Source: Cetobacterium sp050033475
GTDB taxonomy: Bacteria > Fusobacteriota > Fusobacteriia > Fusobacteriales > Fusobacteriaceae
Reading direction: 5' to 3'
Assembly: GCF_050033475.1 (NCBI RefSeq)
Contig: NZ_CP188319.1
Location: forward strand, 124,001 to 188,000
DNA: 64,000 nt
A program made the translations under genes and the position numbers. The stretch's first letter is position 1; each line of letters begins with the position of its first letter. The notes beneath the pieces were generated by a model. It ran no database searches, was not told the origin of the DNA, and worked only from the letters and a program-made list of their open reading frames with translations. Shown piece by piece: positions 1-7,805 of the stretch.

Positions 1-309
1 TTGAGCTAAAGCTGCTTCTCTTCCTTTTTCTTCTAGAGCTGTTATATTATTAGTTTTTGTTTTATACCAAAATGCTAAAATCTCTCTTAAAACTTTAGCT
101 GTAGAACTTTTATTATTACCAAGACTTACTATTGCTTCTTTTATATCTTGTTTTTCCAATGCTTCTTTTAATAATGGTCTTAATTTTATCATTGTACTTT
201 GCTGATTAGTTCTAAAATATATAAATCTTTCTATTACCACTGCTATACCTATTATAGACATTAATAGGATAAAATACATTAATATTCCACCATGAGTTAT
301 CCAGTACAT
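1..309 (-). CDS. ExbB/TolQ/MotA-family proton channel, N-terminal part
   Basis: Reading leftwards from an ATG at 309 gives an open frame of 103 codons that runs off the window edge. The protein starts MYWITHGGILMYFILLMSII, a transmembrane helix followed by the VIERFIYFR segment typical of ExbB/TolQ subunits, then a helical cytoplasmic stretch ending near EEKGREAALAQ. Family knowledge: ExbB/TolQ forms the proton-driven motor with ExbD/TolR in the inner membrane and energises TonB- or Tol-type envelope functions. A clear ribosome site (AAAGGAGAT) lies upstream. It follows a small secreted protein and a large TPR protein in the same direction, so it is probably the fourth gene of that operon. 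The ExbD/TonB partners, if present, lie beyond the window. ExbB versus TolQ cannot be decided from this fragment. Confidence 0.85.
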   Translation of the reverse strand, partial: MYWITHGGILMYFILLMSIIGIAVVIERFIYFRTNQQSTMIKLRPLLKEALEKQDIKEAIVSLGNNKSSTAKVLREILAFWYKTKTNNITALEEKGREAALAQ

Positions 310-343
310 TTTTATCTCCTTTGTTCAATTAATTTAATAATTT

Positions 344-682
344 TTATAAAGCTACACCTAAAACAACTAAAGCAACTGCTCCAATTATATATTTCCAAAT
401 TGGTGTTCCTTTATCTTTTAAACTTTCATTTAAATCCGATGTATCCTCTTTAACTGTAATAACTTGTTTTTGATTTTTTAAATTATCATTTGTTATATCT
501 GAATTTTTTATAATTACTTGTTTATTATCAATATTTACCTTAGCATTATTATGAGTAGTGTTTTCTAATACTTCCTTATTAACTCCTGTAACTTCTTTAT
601 CTATAACAAACTGCTCCGAATTTGCCATAGCTACACTTCCTAATACCATTGTTAAAAAGAATATTCCTGTTATTTTTTTCAT
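344..682 (-). CDS. small secreted protein with C-terminal membrane anchor
   Basis: This is a 112-residue protein I do not recognise. It begins with a signal peptide (MKKITGIFFLTMVLGSVAMA, likely cleaved after AMA), followed by about 70 polar residues rich in Asn, Lys, Asp and Thr. It ends in a hydrophobic helix (IWKYIIGAVALVVLGVAL) that reaches the C-terminus. The expected product is a short periplasmic segment anchored in a membrane by its tail. Its ribosome site is made from the last codons of the upstream TPR gene (a GGGGGG run in the Gly-Gly codons), which implies translational coupling. It lies between the TPR gene and exbB/tolQ, so a role in that envelope complex is plausible but is only inferred from position. 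Confidence 0.75.
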   Translation of the reverse strand: MKKITGIFFLTMVLGSVAMANSEQFVIDKEVTGVNKEVLENTTHNNAKVNIDNKQVIIKNSDITNDNLKNQKQVITVKEDTSDLNESLKDKGTPIWKYIIGAVALVVLGVAL

Positions 683-683
683 T

Positions 684-3530
684 TTAATTTGTCCCCCCTA
701 CTATGAATTCTTTATATTTTTCTGATGATTTTTCATCTGTTTTCACTAAAATATTATAATATTTTTCTGCTTCTTTTTTATTTTCTAACTTTAAATTTAC
801 AAATATTAATTTTTCTAGTAGTAACGTTTCGTAGGTTTTATTTTTATCATTTTTATAAGCCAATTGATACTGATCTCTTGCTTCAGAATATTTTTTTATT
901 TTTTCAAAATTTTCTCCAGCTTTAATTTGAGATTCTAAAGCATATGAACTTTCTGGATATAAAACATATACCTTTACAAAATTTCTTGCTGCTTCCTGAT
1001 AATTATTACTTTCTTCACTAATACTTGCCAATTGATAAGTTGCTAAATCCTTATATTGACTTGTATCTAAATTTGAGATTTCGCTATAGTATTTCTTACT
1101 TTTATTATAGTCCTTTTTAGTGTACCAATAATTTCCTAACTTAACTAAAGCATAATCTTTATATTCTGGAACCTCTAATAAAATATTATATTTTTCTAAA
1201 GCTTTGGTTTCATCTCCTGAATTTCCATAAATTATACTTTCATAATAATTTTTTTGATTCTCATTAGTCAATTTTTCAACTAATAATAAAGCTTTTTCAT
1301 TATTTTTTTCCTTTATATTTAACTCTATTAATTTTATTAGGGCATCTGATTGAATATCTTTATTTGAAGAGTTTTTATATAATTGTTCATAATTTGAAAT
1401 TTGATTTTTTACATCACCATTTTTAGCCAAAAGTTCTCCATTTAATAATAAAACATTATCTTTAAATGTACTCTTTGGATAAATTTCTAAAAACTTCTTT
1501 GACTTTTCTTGATAAACTGCCCAATTTTTTTGATTATATAAAGCATTCAATTCCCAATATAAACTTTTTTCTTTATAATTTTCAGTCTTGGATATTTCAG
1601 CTGCTTTTTCATATTCCGATGCTGCCTTTTCGTATTCCTTATCATTATAATAAGTTTCACCTATTTGGAATTGAGCATAGTCACTATATGAACCTAATAG
1701 TTTTAATTTGTCAAAATATTCTCTAGCCTTAGGCATATTATCTAATCTAAAGTAACTTAAGGCTACCCTATCAACTATTTCATCTAGTCCATAAGTACTT
1801 TCACTGGTTATATACTCTTGTCCTAATTTTATAACCTCTTCATATTTATCCCATAGAAAATCATTTTTAATTTCATTAAATAATACTTTTTCTTTTAATT
1901 GCTTTGGTAATTCTTCCTTAGATTTCAATTCTTGGAAATAATCATTTGCCAATTGATATTTTCCCATTCCCATAGCTGCGATTCCTTTTAGATAAACATT
2001 TTCATCGGAAGGAGTCATTGTATTTAAAATATTTAAAACTTCATCATATTTTTTTTCATCCAATAAAACTGAAACTAAATTTGATAAAATAATTGTATCA
2101 TTTTCTCCTGTTGCTATATAGTTCTTATATAAGTTCTCAGCTTTTAATAAAGAACCATCCTTATAATATCTTTCCCCTACTACTAAATAGATTGTTTTTT
2201 TATAGTCTTTATCTTCAGGATATAAGTTTCTATAACTATCCAAAGATTTCTCCATATCTTCAACTGTTCCGGCTTTAGCTTCTCCTAAAATTACCTTGTA
2301 TAAATTTTCTTTATTATTTTCTAAGGAATATAAGCTTACATAATTATCTCTAGCATTTTTATAATCCTTTAATTCATAAAAACTATTCCCTAAAATTCCC
2401 TTAAGAACTTTTTCATCATCTTTTCCAAATTTAATTCCTGTTAAAAGATTTTTATTATCATCTATCCACTTATAATCTTTTTCATTATACCTTATTACAA
2501 ACATCATATATAATCCCTGAGAATAATATTCAGTTCCCTTTAATTTTTCACAATAAGGTAAAGCTTCTTTTCCTTTATTTGCTTTATATAGAGAAAAGGC
2601 ATATCCATAATTAATATCGCTTCTATTCTCTCCAATGATTTTTTTATAATAATCAATTGCTTCATTATATTTCCCTGCAATTACATAATAATTAGCAAAT
2701 AATTTAATAGCTTCTTTTTCCTCTGGTGTTCCCTTTAATCTATTTAAATAATCTGTTGCTAATTGTATATTTTTTTCATTTAAACTAATTTCAACCATTG
2801 TTAATATAGCTTTTTTACCATAGGTACTTTCTGGATATAAATCAATAACTTTTTTAAAGGCTGCCTTTGATTTTGAAATTTCATTTAATTTATAATATGA
2901 TGATCCGTACAAATAACAAACCAATGGATAGTTTTTATCCTTTTCATTTCCCTTATAATATTCATCTAAATAAACCGTTGTCTTAATATACTGTGAATTA
3001 TTATATGTTGCTAAGGCTAAACTCATCACTGCGTCATCATAATATTTTGTTTTCTCTATTTTTAATAATTCTACCAATTGATTTTGAGCATCTATATATT
3101 TACCAGTCTCTAAGTAATGATTTCCCAAATCTAAAAGAGCCTTCTGATAAAACTCACTACTTTTATCTATGGCATTTAAATATTTATAAGCTACTTCATA
3201 GTCACTTAATCCCGCATAGCTTCTCATTAAATACAAATAAATATCATTTTTTTCACTTTTAGAAGGATCCTTTGTCAGAGCCATATCTAAATATCTGATA
3301 CTATTATTATAATCTCCTTCAAAATAATAAGTTTTACCCAATCTTAAAATTATATTTTTATTATATTTCGAATCTGGATATTTACTGATGAAATTTAATG
3401 ATTCATCCACAGCAACTTTATATTGTCCCTGTTTATATAGTTGCTCTAAAAAATTCAAATCTTCTTTTTGAGAGGCCATAATATTTGAACATATTATTAA
3501 TCCCCCTATGAACATAAGTAACTTTTTCAT
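684..3530 (-). CDS. large periplasmic tetratricopeptide-repeat protein
   Basis: A 948-residue protein with an N-terminal signal peptide (MKKLLMFIGGLIICSNIMAS) and tandem TPR-like repeats along almost its whole length. Repeats of the form A-F-K-K-V-I-D-L-Y-P-E-S (around residue 225) and similar LYPES/IYPKS units recur, as in YbgF/BamD-type periplasmic TPR proteins. No catalytic domain is visible. Such proteins act as scaffolds in the cell envelope. Its start overlaps the end of the DUF116 gene by 4 bases, and it is followed immediately by a small anchored protein and an ExbB/TolQ subunit, which suggests a scaffold for a proton-motive-force driven envelope complex. The gene is Lys/Asn/Tyr rich like its neighbours, with no sign of recent transfer. 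Confidence 0.85.
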   Translation of the reverse strand: MKKLLMFIGGLIICSNIMASQKEDLNFLEQLYKQGQYKVAVDESLNFISKYPDSKYNKNIILRLGKTYYFEGDYNNSIRYLDMALTKDPSKSEKNDIYLYLMRSYAGLSDYEVAYKYLNAIDKSSEFYQKALLDLGNHYLETGKYIDAQNQLVELLKIEKTKYYDDAVMSLALATYNNSQYIKTTVYLDEYYKGNEKDKNYPLVCYLYGSSYYKLNEISKSKAAFKKVIDLYPESTYGKKAILTMVEISLNEKNIQLATDYLNRLKGTPEEKEAIKLFANYYVIAGKYNEAIDYYKKIIGENRSDINYGYAFSLYKANKGKEALPYCEKLKGTEYYSQGLYMMFVIRYNEKDYKWIDDNKNLLTGIKFGKDDEKVLKGILGNSFYELKDYKNARDNYVSLYSLENNKENLYKVILGEAKAGTVEDMEKSLDSYRNLYPEDKDYKKTIYLVVGERYYKDGSLLKAENLYKNYIATGENDTIILSNLVSVLLDEKKYDEVLNILNTMTPSDENVYLKGIAAMGMGKYQLANDYFQELKSKEELPKQLKEKVLFNEIKNDFLWDKYEEVIKLGQEYITSESTYGLDEIVDRVALSYFRLDNMPKAREYFDKLKLLGSYSDYAQFQIGETYYNDKEYEKAASEYEKAAEISKTENYKEKSLYWELNALYNQKNWAVYQEKSKKFLEIYPKSTFKDNVLLLNGELLAKNGDVKNQISNYEQLYKNSSNKDIQSDALIKLIELNIKEKNNEKALLLVEKLTNENQKNYYESIIYGNSGDETKALEKYNILLEVPEYKDYALVKLGNYWYTKKDYNKSKKYYSEISNLDTSQYKDLATYQLASISEESNNYQEAARNFVKVYVLYPESSYALESQIKAGENFEKIKKYSEARDQYQLAYKNDKNKTYETLLLEKLIFVNLKLENKKEAEKYYNILVKTDEKSSEKYKEFIVGGTN

Positions 3531-4063
3531 CTCCCTTTCACCTCATTTAATAATCCCCTTATTTTTTCTATGGAAACATCTGTATTTATACATGGTGAAT
3601 TTTTAATCTCATTAAATACACCATATACTTTAAAAGGAAAAGCATCATGAATCCCAGAAACTAAATCTCTTTTGCAAGCAACTGCAATTATCAGCTCCGG
3701 TCTTGATTCTTTTATATACATTCTTGCTAAAGTTCCTCCAGTGGCAACCTTAACATCTACATTAAATTCTTCTTTTAGTTTTAAAATATCTCCTATTCTA
3801 CATTGACCACATTTTTTACAATTATCTATGTTTGATGTTACTTTTATTTGACAATCATATTTTTGAATGCAGTGAGGTAATAATATTGATATTCTTTTAA
3901 TATTTTTTTTCTTTATAGATTTCAATACTCTTTTATTATTAAATATTAAAAAATTTTCTGCTATAGAACTTTTTTTCTTTGGATCATTAATAATCTTTTC
4001 TGACATTAAAAAAGTCATATAATAAAAATTATAAATTATCCTAATTACGAAATTTTTGATCAT
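3527..4063 (-). CDS. DUF116 family cysteine-rich protein
   Basis: A 178-residue protein matching the DUF116 pattern: LPHCIQKYDCQIKV, then CKKCGQCRIGDI, then VATGGTLARMYIKE, then VACKRDLVSGI and finally NSPCINTDVSI. The conserved cysteines suggest metal or Fe-S binding, but the family's function is not established. The N-terminus (FVIRIIYNFYYMTFL) is hydrophobic and may associate with the membrane. Transcription probably starts at the promoter at 4097-4124, and the ribosome site is GAGGT upstream of the ATG. Its stop overlaps the start of the TPR gene, so the two are translationally linked. Why a DUF116 protein heads an ExbB/TPR operon is unclear. Confidence 0.85.
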   Translation of the reverse strand: MIKNFVIRIIYNFYYMTFLMSEKIINDPKKKSSIAENFLIFNNKRVLKSIKKKNIKRISILLPHCIQKYDCQIKVTSNIDNCKKCGQCRIGDILKLKEEFNVDVKVATGGTLARMYIKESRPELIIAVACKRDLVSGIHDAFPFKVYGVFNEIKNSPCINTDVSIEKIRGLLNEVKGR

Positions 4064-4096
4064 TATTTTTACCTCGTACGAAAAATTATTATACAG

Positions 4097-4124
4097 ATTA
4101 TAACATAAAAAAAACTAATTTCAA
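4097..4124 (-). promoter_or_regulatory. promoter for the DUF116-TPR-ExbB operon
   Basis: Reading leftwards: -35 TTGAAA (4124-4119), 16-base spacer, -10 TATAAT (4102-4097) preceded by TG one base upstream (extended -10). It sits about 35 bases before the DUF116 start codon and just downstream of the dnaN terminator. Confidence 0.65.
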
Positions 4125-4132
4125 ATATGGCA

Positions 4133-4164
4133 ATTTAAAAAAGCTAGTTATAAAACTAGCTTTT
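4133..4164 (-). terminator. rho-independent terminator after dnaN
   Basis: Perfect inverted repeat AAAAGCTAGTT (4139-4149) and AACTAGCTTTT (4154-4164) with a four-base loop. On the minus transcript it is followed by a run of T. It ends the rsmH-to-dnaN transcript two bases beyond the dnaN stop codon. Confidence 0.85.
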
Positions 4165-4166
4165 AA

Positions 4167-5291
4167 CTAACAATCTCTAAGGGCTAGAGGCATTACTATA
4201 TAAATATAATTTTCTTCATTTTCATCCTTAATTCTTACTGCACTATTTGAATTTGTCAATTCAATAGTTATTTTTTGATCTTTATTCATATTTTGAATAA
4301 AATCTAATAAGAATTTTACATTTAAAGATATTTTCATAGGTTCATCATTATATTCTAGTGGTAATACTTCCTTTACCTTAGCTACTTCATTTACCCCTCT
4401 AATCTCTAGATTATTATCCTTCAATTCAAATATTGCTCCATACTTTGACTCTGTATTATTCTTTACAAAAATTTGAATTCTTTTCAACATTTTTATTAAT
4501 TCTTCACTATTCACAAATACTTTTTTTGTATAAGTTACTCCACCTAAAATTCCTTTATAATTTGGAAACGGTAGATCTATAACTCTACTTATTATTAATA
4601 TATCATCAATGAAAAAGTATAAATGTTTATTTTCAAAGAATAACTCAATATCCGATTCAATATTTCCTTTTAATAGTTTTGTAATTGCTTCTACTGTATT
4701 CAAAGGAATACTTACTGTTATTGAACCTTGATTTTCAGTCTCTTTTTCTAAATAAGTTAATCTATATGTATCAGTTGAAATAAATTTCATTTTATTATTA
4801 TCTATCTCTAATCTTATACAATTTATAGATAAGTTATCACTAGAAACTGCTGCTGAAAATTTTATCTTTTCAAATATTTCTGATAATTCATCTTTATTTA
4901 AAGAGAATTTTACTGCTTCTTCAACAGAAAAATTTTTATTTATTTTTGGAAAATCCTCTGGATCCATAATAGCAAATTCCGAAGATGAATCCTCTGTTTC
5001 TATTATTAAAGAACCTTCTTTAACATTTAGAGTTACAAACTCATCCGTAATTTCTCTTAAATATTCATCTACCAGTTGATGTTGAAACACAACTTTTCCC
5101 TCTTCTGAAACTTCACACTTCATAGATGTATTTATTGTAAGTTCTAAATTCGTTCCACAGAAAAATATTTCATTATTTTTACTTTCTAAATATACACATG
5201 AAATTATTGGCCTTATTTTATTATCACTTATGGCCTTTTCTGCTATTCTTAATCTTTTTAGAAACTCAACTCTATTAACTTTTAAGATCAA
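4167..5291 (-). CDS. dnaN: DNA polymerase III beta subunit (sliding clamp)
   Basis: A 374-residue protein of normal length for the beta clamp. It has the three-domain DnaN layout: N-terminal MILKVNRVEFLKRLRIAEKA, a conserved IRPIISCVYLES segment, a second domain with the FSAAVSSDNL motif near residue 147, and a C-terminus IVMPLALRDC corresponding to the usual MPxRL ending. The clamp encircles DNA and gives the replicative polymerase processivity. The start codon is TTG, chosen because AGGAGG lies five to six bases upstream and no ATG fits. It is the last gene of the rsmH-rlmD-plsY-gpsA-sigma run, 17 bases after the sigma factor gene, rather than next to dnaA as in many bacteria. A strong terminator follows. 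Confidence 0.95.
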   Translation of the reverse strand: MILKVNRVEFLKRLRIAEKAISDNKIRPIISCVYLESKNNEIFFCGTNLELTINTSMKCEVSEEGKVVFQHQLVDEYLREITDEFVTLNVKEGSLIIETEDSSSEFAIMDPEDFPKINKNFSVEEAVKFSLNKDELSEIFEKIKFSAAVSSDNLSINCIRLEIDNNKMKFISTDTYRLTYLEKETENQGSITVSIPLNTVEAITKLLKGNIESDIELFFENKHLYFFIDDILIISRVIDLPFPNYKGILGGVTYTKKVFVNSEELIKMLKRIQIFVKNNTESKYGAIFELKDNNLEIRGVNEVAKVKEVLPLEYNDEPMKISLNVKFLLDFIQNMNKDQKITIELTNSNSAVRIKDENEENYIYIVMPLALRDC

Positions 5292-5308
5292 TTTTTCCCT
5301 CCTAATTT

Positions 5309-6130
5309 TTAGAGTAGATTTCCCTTTAACTCTTTACTGTATTTCGTTCTCAACTTTTTTAAAGTTTTCTTTTCTATCTGTCGAACTCTCTCTCTTGTAA
5401 TATTAAAGGTTTTCCCTATCTCTTCCAAGGTATGAATTTCACATCCATCTAATCCATATCTCAATTTTAATATTTCTTTTTCTCTCTCCTCTAACTTGTT
5501 AATGATATCATTTATTTGCCTTCTGCTTATCTCATTAAGCACTTCATCTTCTAAAGTTACAGTTACATTTTCAGCTATCGTATCTTCTAAGAAAATATCA
5601 TCTCCAATTGAAGAGTTTAAAGAAATTATATCCTGAAATTCTACCATTAATTTTTGAACTTTCGTCAATTCTATCTCTGATCCAGTTGCAATTTCAGGTA
5701 TTGATGGATATGTTCCAAACTTCATAACATGATCCATTATATATCTGTTAATTCTATTTAGCAAATCATGTTTATAAGATGGAATTCTTATTTCTCTTCC
5801 TTTACTTATTACAGCTTTACTTATTGATTGCTTTATCCACCATACTGCATAGGTTGAAAATCTATACCCTTTAGTTGTATCGAATTTTTCAATTGCATGA
5901 ATTAAACCAAAGTTCCCTTCACTTATTAAATCTATAAAACTAAGCCCCTTGTTCGTATATCCCTTCGCAACATTTACAACCAATCGTAAATTAGAAAGTA
6001 TTAGTTTATTTTTTGCCTCTACTTCCCCATCCTTAGCTGCATTTAATAATAATAATTCTTCATCCTTGTTTAAAATATTATATTTTCTAATATCTTCCAA
6101 ATAAAGTGAAACCAAATCTTTTTCTACCAT
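5309..6130 (-). CDS. short sigma-70 family RNA polymerase sigma factor (group 2-like)
   Basis: A 273-residue sigma factor starting MVEKDLVSLYLEDIRKY. It contains region 1.2, region 2 (NLRLVVNVAKGY, FIDLISEGNFGLIHAIEKFD, YRFSTYAVWWIKQSI), region 3 (GREIRIPSYKHDLLNRI) and region 4.2 (TLEEIGKTFNITRERVRQIE). The N-terminal region 1.1 and the long non-conserved insert of typical primary sigma factors are missing, which points to a group 2 (RpoS/SigB-like) factor. It could still be the primary factor if no longer RpoD exists elsewhere. A GTG two codons upstream is possible, but the ATG at 6130 has GGGGTG at proper spacing. It sits between gpsA and dnaN in the same direction. Confidence 0.9.
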   Translation of the reverse strand: MVEKDLVSLYLEDIRKYNILNKDEELLLLNAAKDGEVEAKNKLILSNLRLVVNVAKGYTNKGLSFIDLISEGNFGLIHAIEKFDTTKGYRFSTYAVWWIKQSISKAVISKGREIRIPSYKHDLLNRINRYIMDHVMKFGTYPSIPEIATGSEIELTKVQKLMVEFQDIISLNSSIGDDIFLEDTIAENVTVTLEDEVLNEISRRQINDIINKLEEREKEILKLRYGLDGCEIHTLEEIGKTFNITRERVRQIEKKTLKKLRTKYSKELKGNLL

Positions 6131-6179
6131 AAACACCCCATACCCATTAATATTTATATAAGAAATAAGTTAAAATATT

Positions 6180-7181
6180 TTAATAAAATTCCTCTTTTAG
6201 TTCCCTTGTCATTAATCCTTCTACCATTTCTTTGGCATTTGCCCCTTCATATATTATTCTATAGATAGCTTCTACAATTGGCATCGATATATTCAATTCT
6301 ATAGATTTATTATGAACTGCTTGTACAGTCGGAACTCCTTCTGCAACCATAATCATTTTATCTAAAATATCTTGAATTTTTTCACCTTTTCCTAATTGTT
6401 CCCCTACATATCTATTTCTACTATGTTGACTTGCACAAGTTACTATTAAATCACCTATTCCTGTTAAGCCTGAAAAAGTAACTTCTTTTGCTCCCATGGC
6501 TTTTCCAAATCTTATCATTTCAGCAATTCCTCTAGTTATCAATGCAGCCTTGGCATTATCTCCAAATCCCATTCCATCAGAAATCCCTGCTCCAATTGCC
6601 AAGCAATTTTTTACAGCTCCTCCAATTTCAACCCCAGACATATCTTCATTCACATAAACCCTAAAATCCTTTGTATTAAAAAGTGATTGCACTTTTTTTG
6701 CTCTTTCTAAGTTTCCTGCCGCAACTATTGTAGTAGGAAGATTTTGAGCCACTTCTTCAGCATGAGTAGGCCCCGATAAAATAATAATGTTCTTATGATA
6801 TTTACCTAAAATCTCTTCTTTCATTACCTCTGATAAGGTCAATCCACTGGATACTTCTATTCCCTTTGCTGTATTTATAAGAATAATATCCTCTCTTATT
6901 TGAGATGAAAATTTAGATATTACACTTCTTAATACCTGTGAAGGAACTGAAAATATTACATAGGAAGTATCCTTAAATAAATTTTCGCTTTCACTTGTAA
7001 CATTTAAATTTTCAGGAAATATTTTTCCGGGTAAAAGCCTCTTATTTTCTCTATCCTTTTGAAGCTCTTCTGCTCTTTGTGGATTATGTTCCCATAATGT
7101 TACATCATATCCCTTATGAGCCAATAAAAGTCCTAGGGCTGTTCCCCAACTACCAGCACCAACTATAACTACTCTCTCCAC
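6180..7181 (-). CDS. gpsA: glycerol-3-phosphate dehydrogenase [NAD(P)+]
   Basis: A 333-residue protein with the N-terminal dinucleotide-binding motif VVIVGAGSWGTALG and the family signatures LSGPTHAEEVA and GAVKNCLAIGAGISDGMG, the latter including the catalytic lysine. It reduces dihydroxyacetone phosphate to sn-glycerol-3-phosphate for phospholipid synthesis in the cytoplasm. The start is GTG with AAGGAG upstream. It lies 10 bases after plsY, which consumes its product, so the two form a functional phospholipid pair. The sigma factor gene follows. Confidence 0.97.
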   Translation of the reverse strand: MERVVIVGAGSWGTALGLLLAHKGYDVTLWEHNPQRAEELQKDRENKRLLPGKIFPENLNVTSESENLFKDTSYVIFSVPSQVLRSVISKFSSQIREDIILINTAKGIEVSSGLTLSEVMKEEILGKYHKNIIILSGPTHAEEVAQNLPTTIVAAGNLERAKKVQSLFNTKDFRVYVNEDMSGVEIGGAVKNCLAIGAGISDGMGFGDNAKAALITRGIAEMIRFGKAMGAKEVTFSGLTGIGDLIVTCASQHSRNRYVGEQLGKGEKIQDILDKMIMVAEGVPTVQAVHNKSIELNISMPIVEAIYRIIYEGANAKEMVEGLMTRELKEEFY

Positions 7182-7191
7182 GGCACTCTCC

Positions 7192-7797
7192 TTACTTTAA
7201 CTTAAATTTATTTTCTGTTCCCTTTAGTATTCTTCCTATATTACTTTTATGTTTATAAACTACAAACACTCCAACGATAGTTGTTATTATCAACATAGGA
7301 ATTCTACTGATATTATCCTTCATAGGTAATATCGCTGTTAATATAGGTAACAGAATTGAACATATTATAGATCCTAAAGAAATATATCTGCTCATATAAA
7401 CTACTAAAATAAAAGTTATAACTAAAATCCCTACAACATTAGGAATTAAATAAAGAAAAACTCCTAAACTTGTAGCTACACCCTTTCCACCATTAAAATT
7501 TAAAAAACAGGAAAATGTATGACCTAATATGGCCACAAGTCCTAGAAATACTAATTCTCCTCCTGAAATTCCAAATTTATGAGCTATTAACAAAGGAACA
7601 TATCCCTTTAAGGCATCTAATATTAAAACCATTATACCATACTTTGCACCTAAAACTCTATATGCATTCGTTGCTCCAGAATTTTTACTTCCATGTTCTC
7701 TAATATCTATTCCTTTAATTTTTCTTCCTAACCAAACTCCACTAGGAATTGATCCACAAAAGTAAGCTATGATTATAAATAAAATAAAGTTTATCAT
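7192..7797 (-). CDS. plsY: acyl-phosphate:glycerol-3-phosphate acyltransferase
   Basis: A 201-residue polytopic membrane protein beginning with a helix and the GSIPSGVWLGR motif. It carries the conserved HGSKNSGATNAYRVLG loop and the GHTFSCFLNFNGGKGVATSLG loop, both typical of PlsY. It transfers an acyl group from acyl phosphate to glycerol-3-phosphate at the inner membrane, giving lysophosphatidate. A strong AGGAGG lies before the ATG. It sits directly upstream of gpsA, which supplies the substrate, and 8 bases downstream of rlmD. The partners plsX and plsC are not in the window. Confidence 0.96.
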   Translation of the reverse strand: MINFILFIIIAYFCGSIPSGVWLGRKIKGIDIREHGSKNSGATNAYRVLGAKYGIMVLILDALKGYVPLLIAHKFGISGGELVFLGLVAILGHTFSCFLNFNGGKGVATSLGVFLYLIPNVVGILVITFILVVYMSRYISLGSIICSILLPILTAILPMKDNISRIPMLIITTIVGVFVVYKHKSNIGRILKGTENKFKLK

Positions 7798-7805
7798 TCT
7801 TCCTC

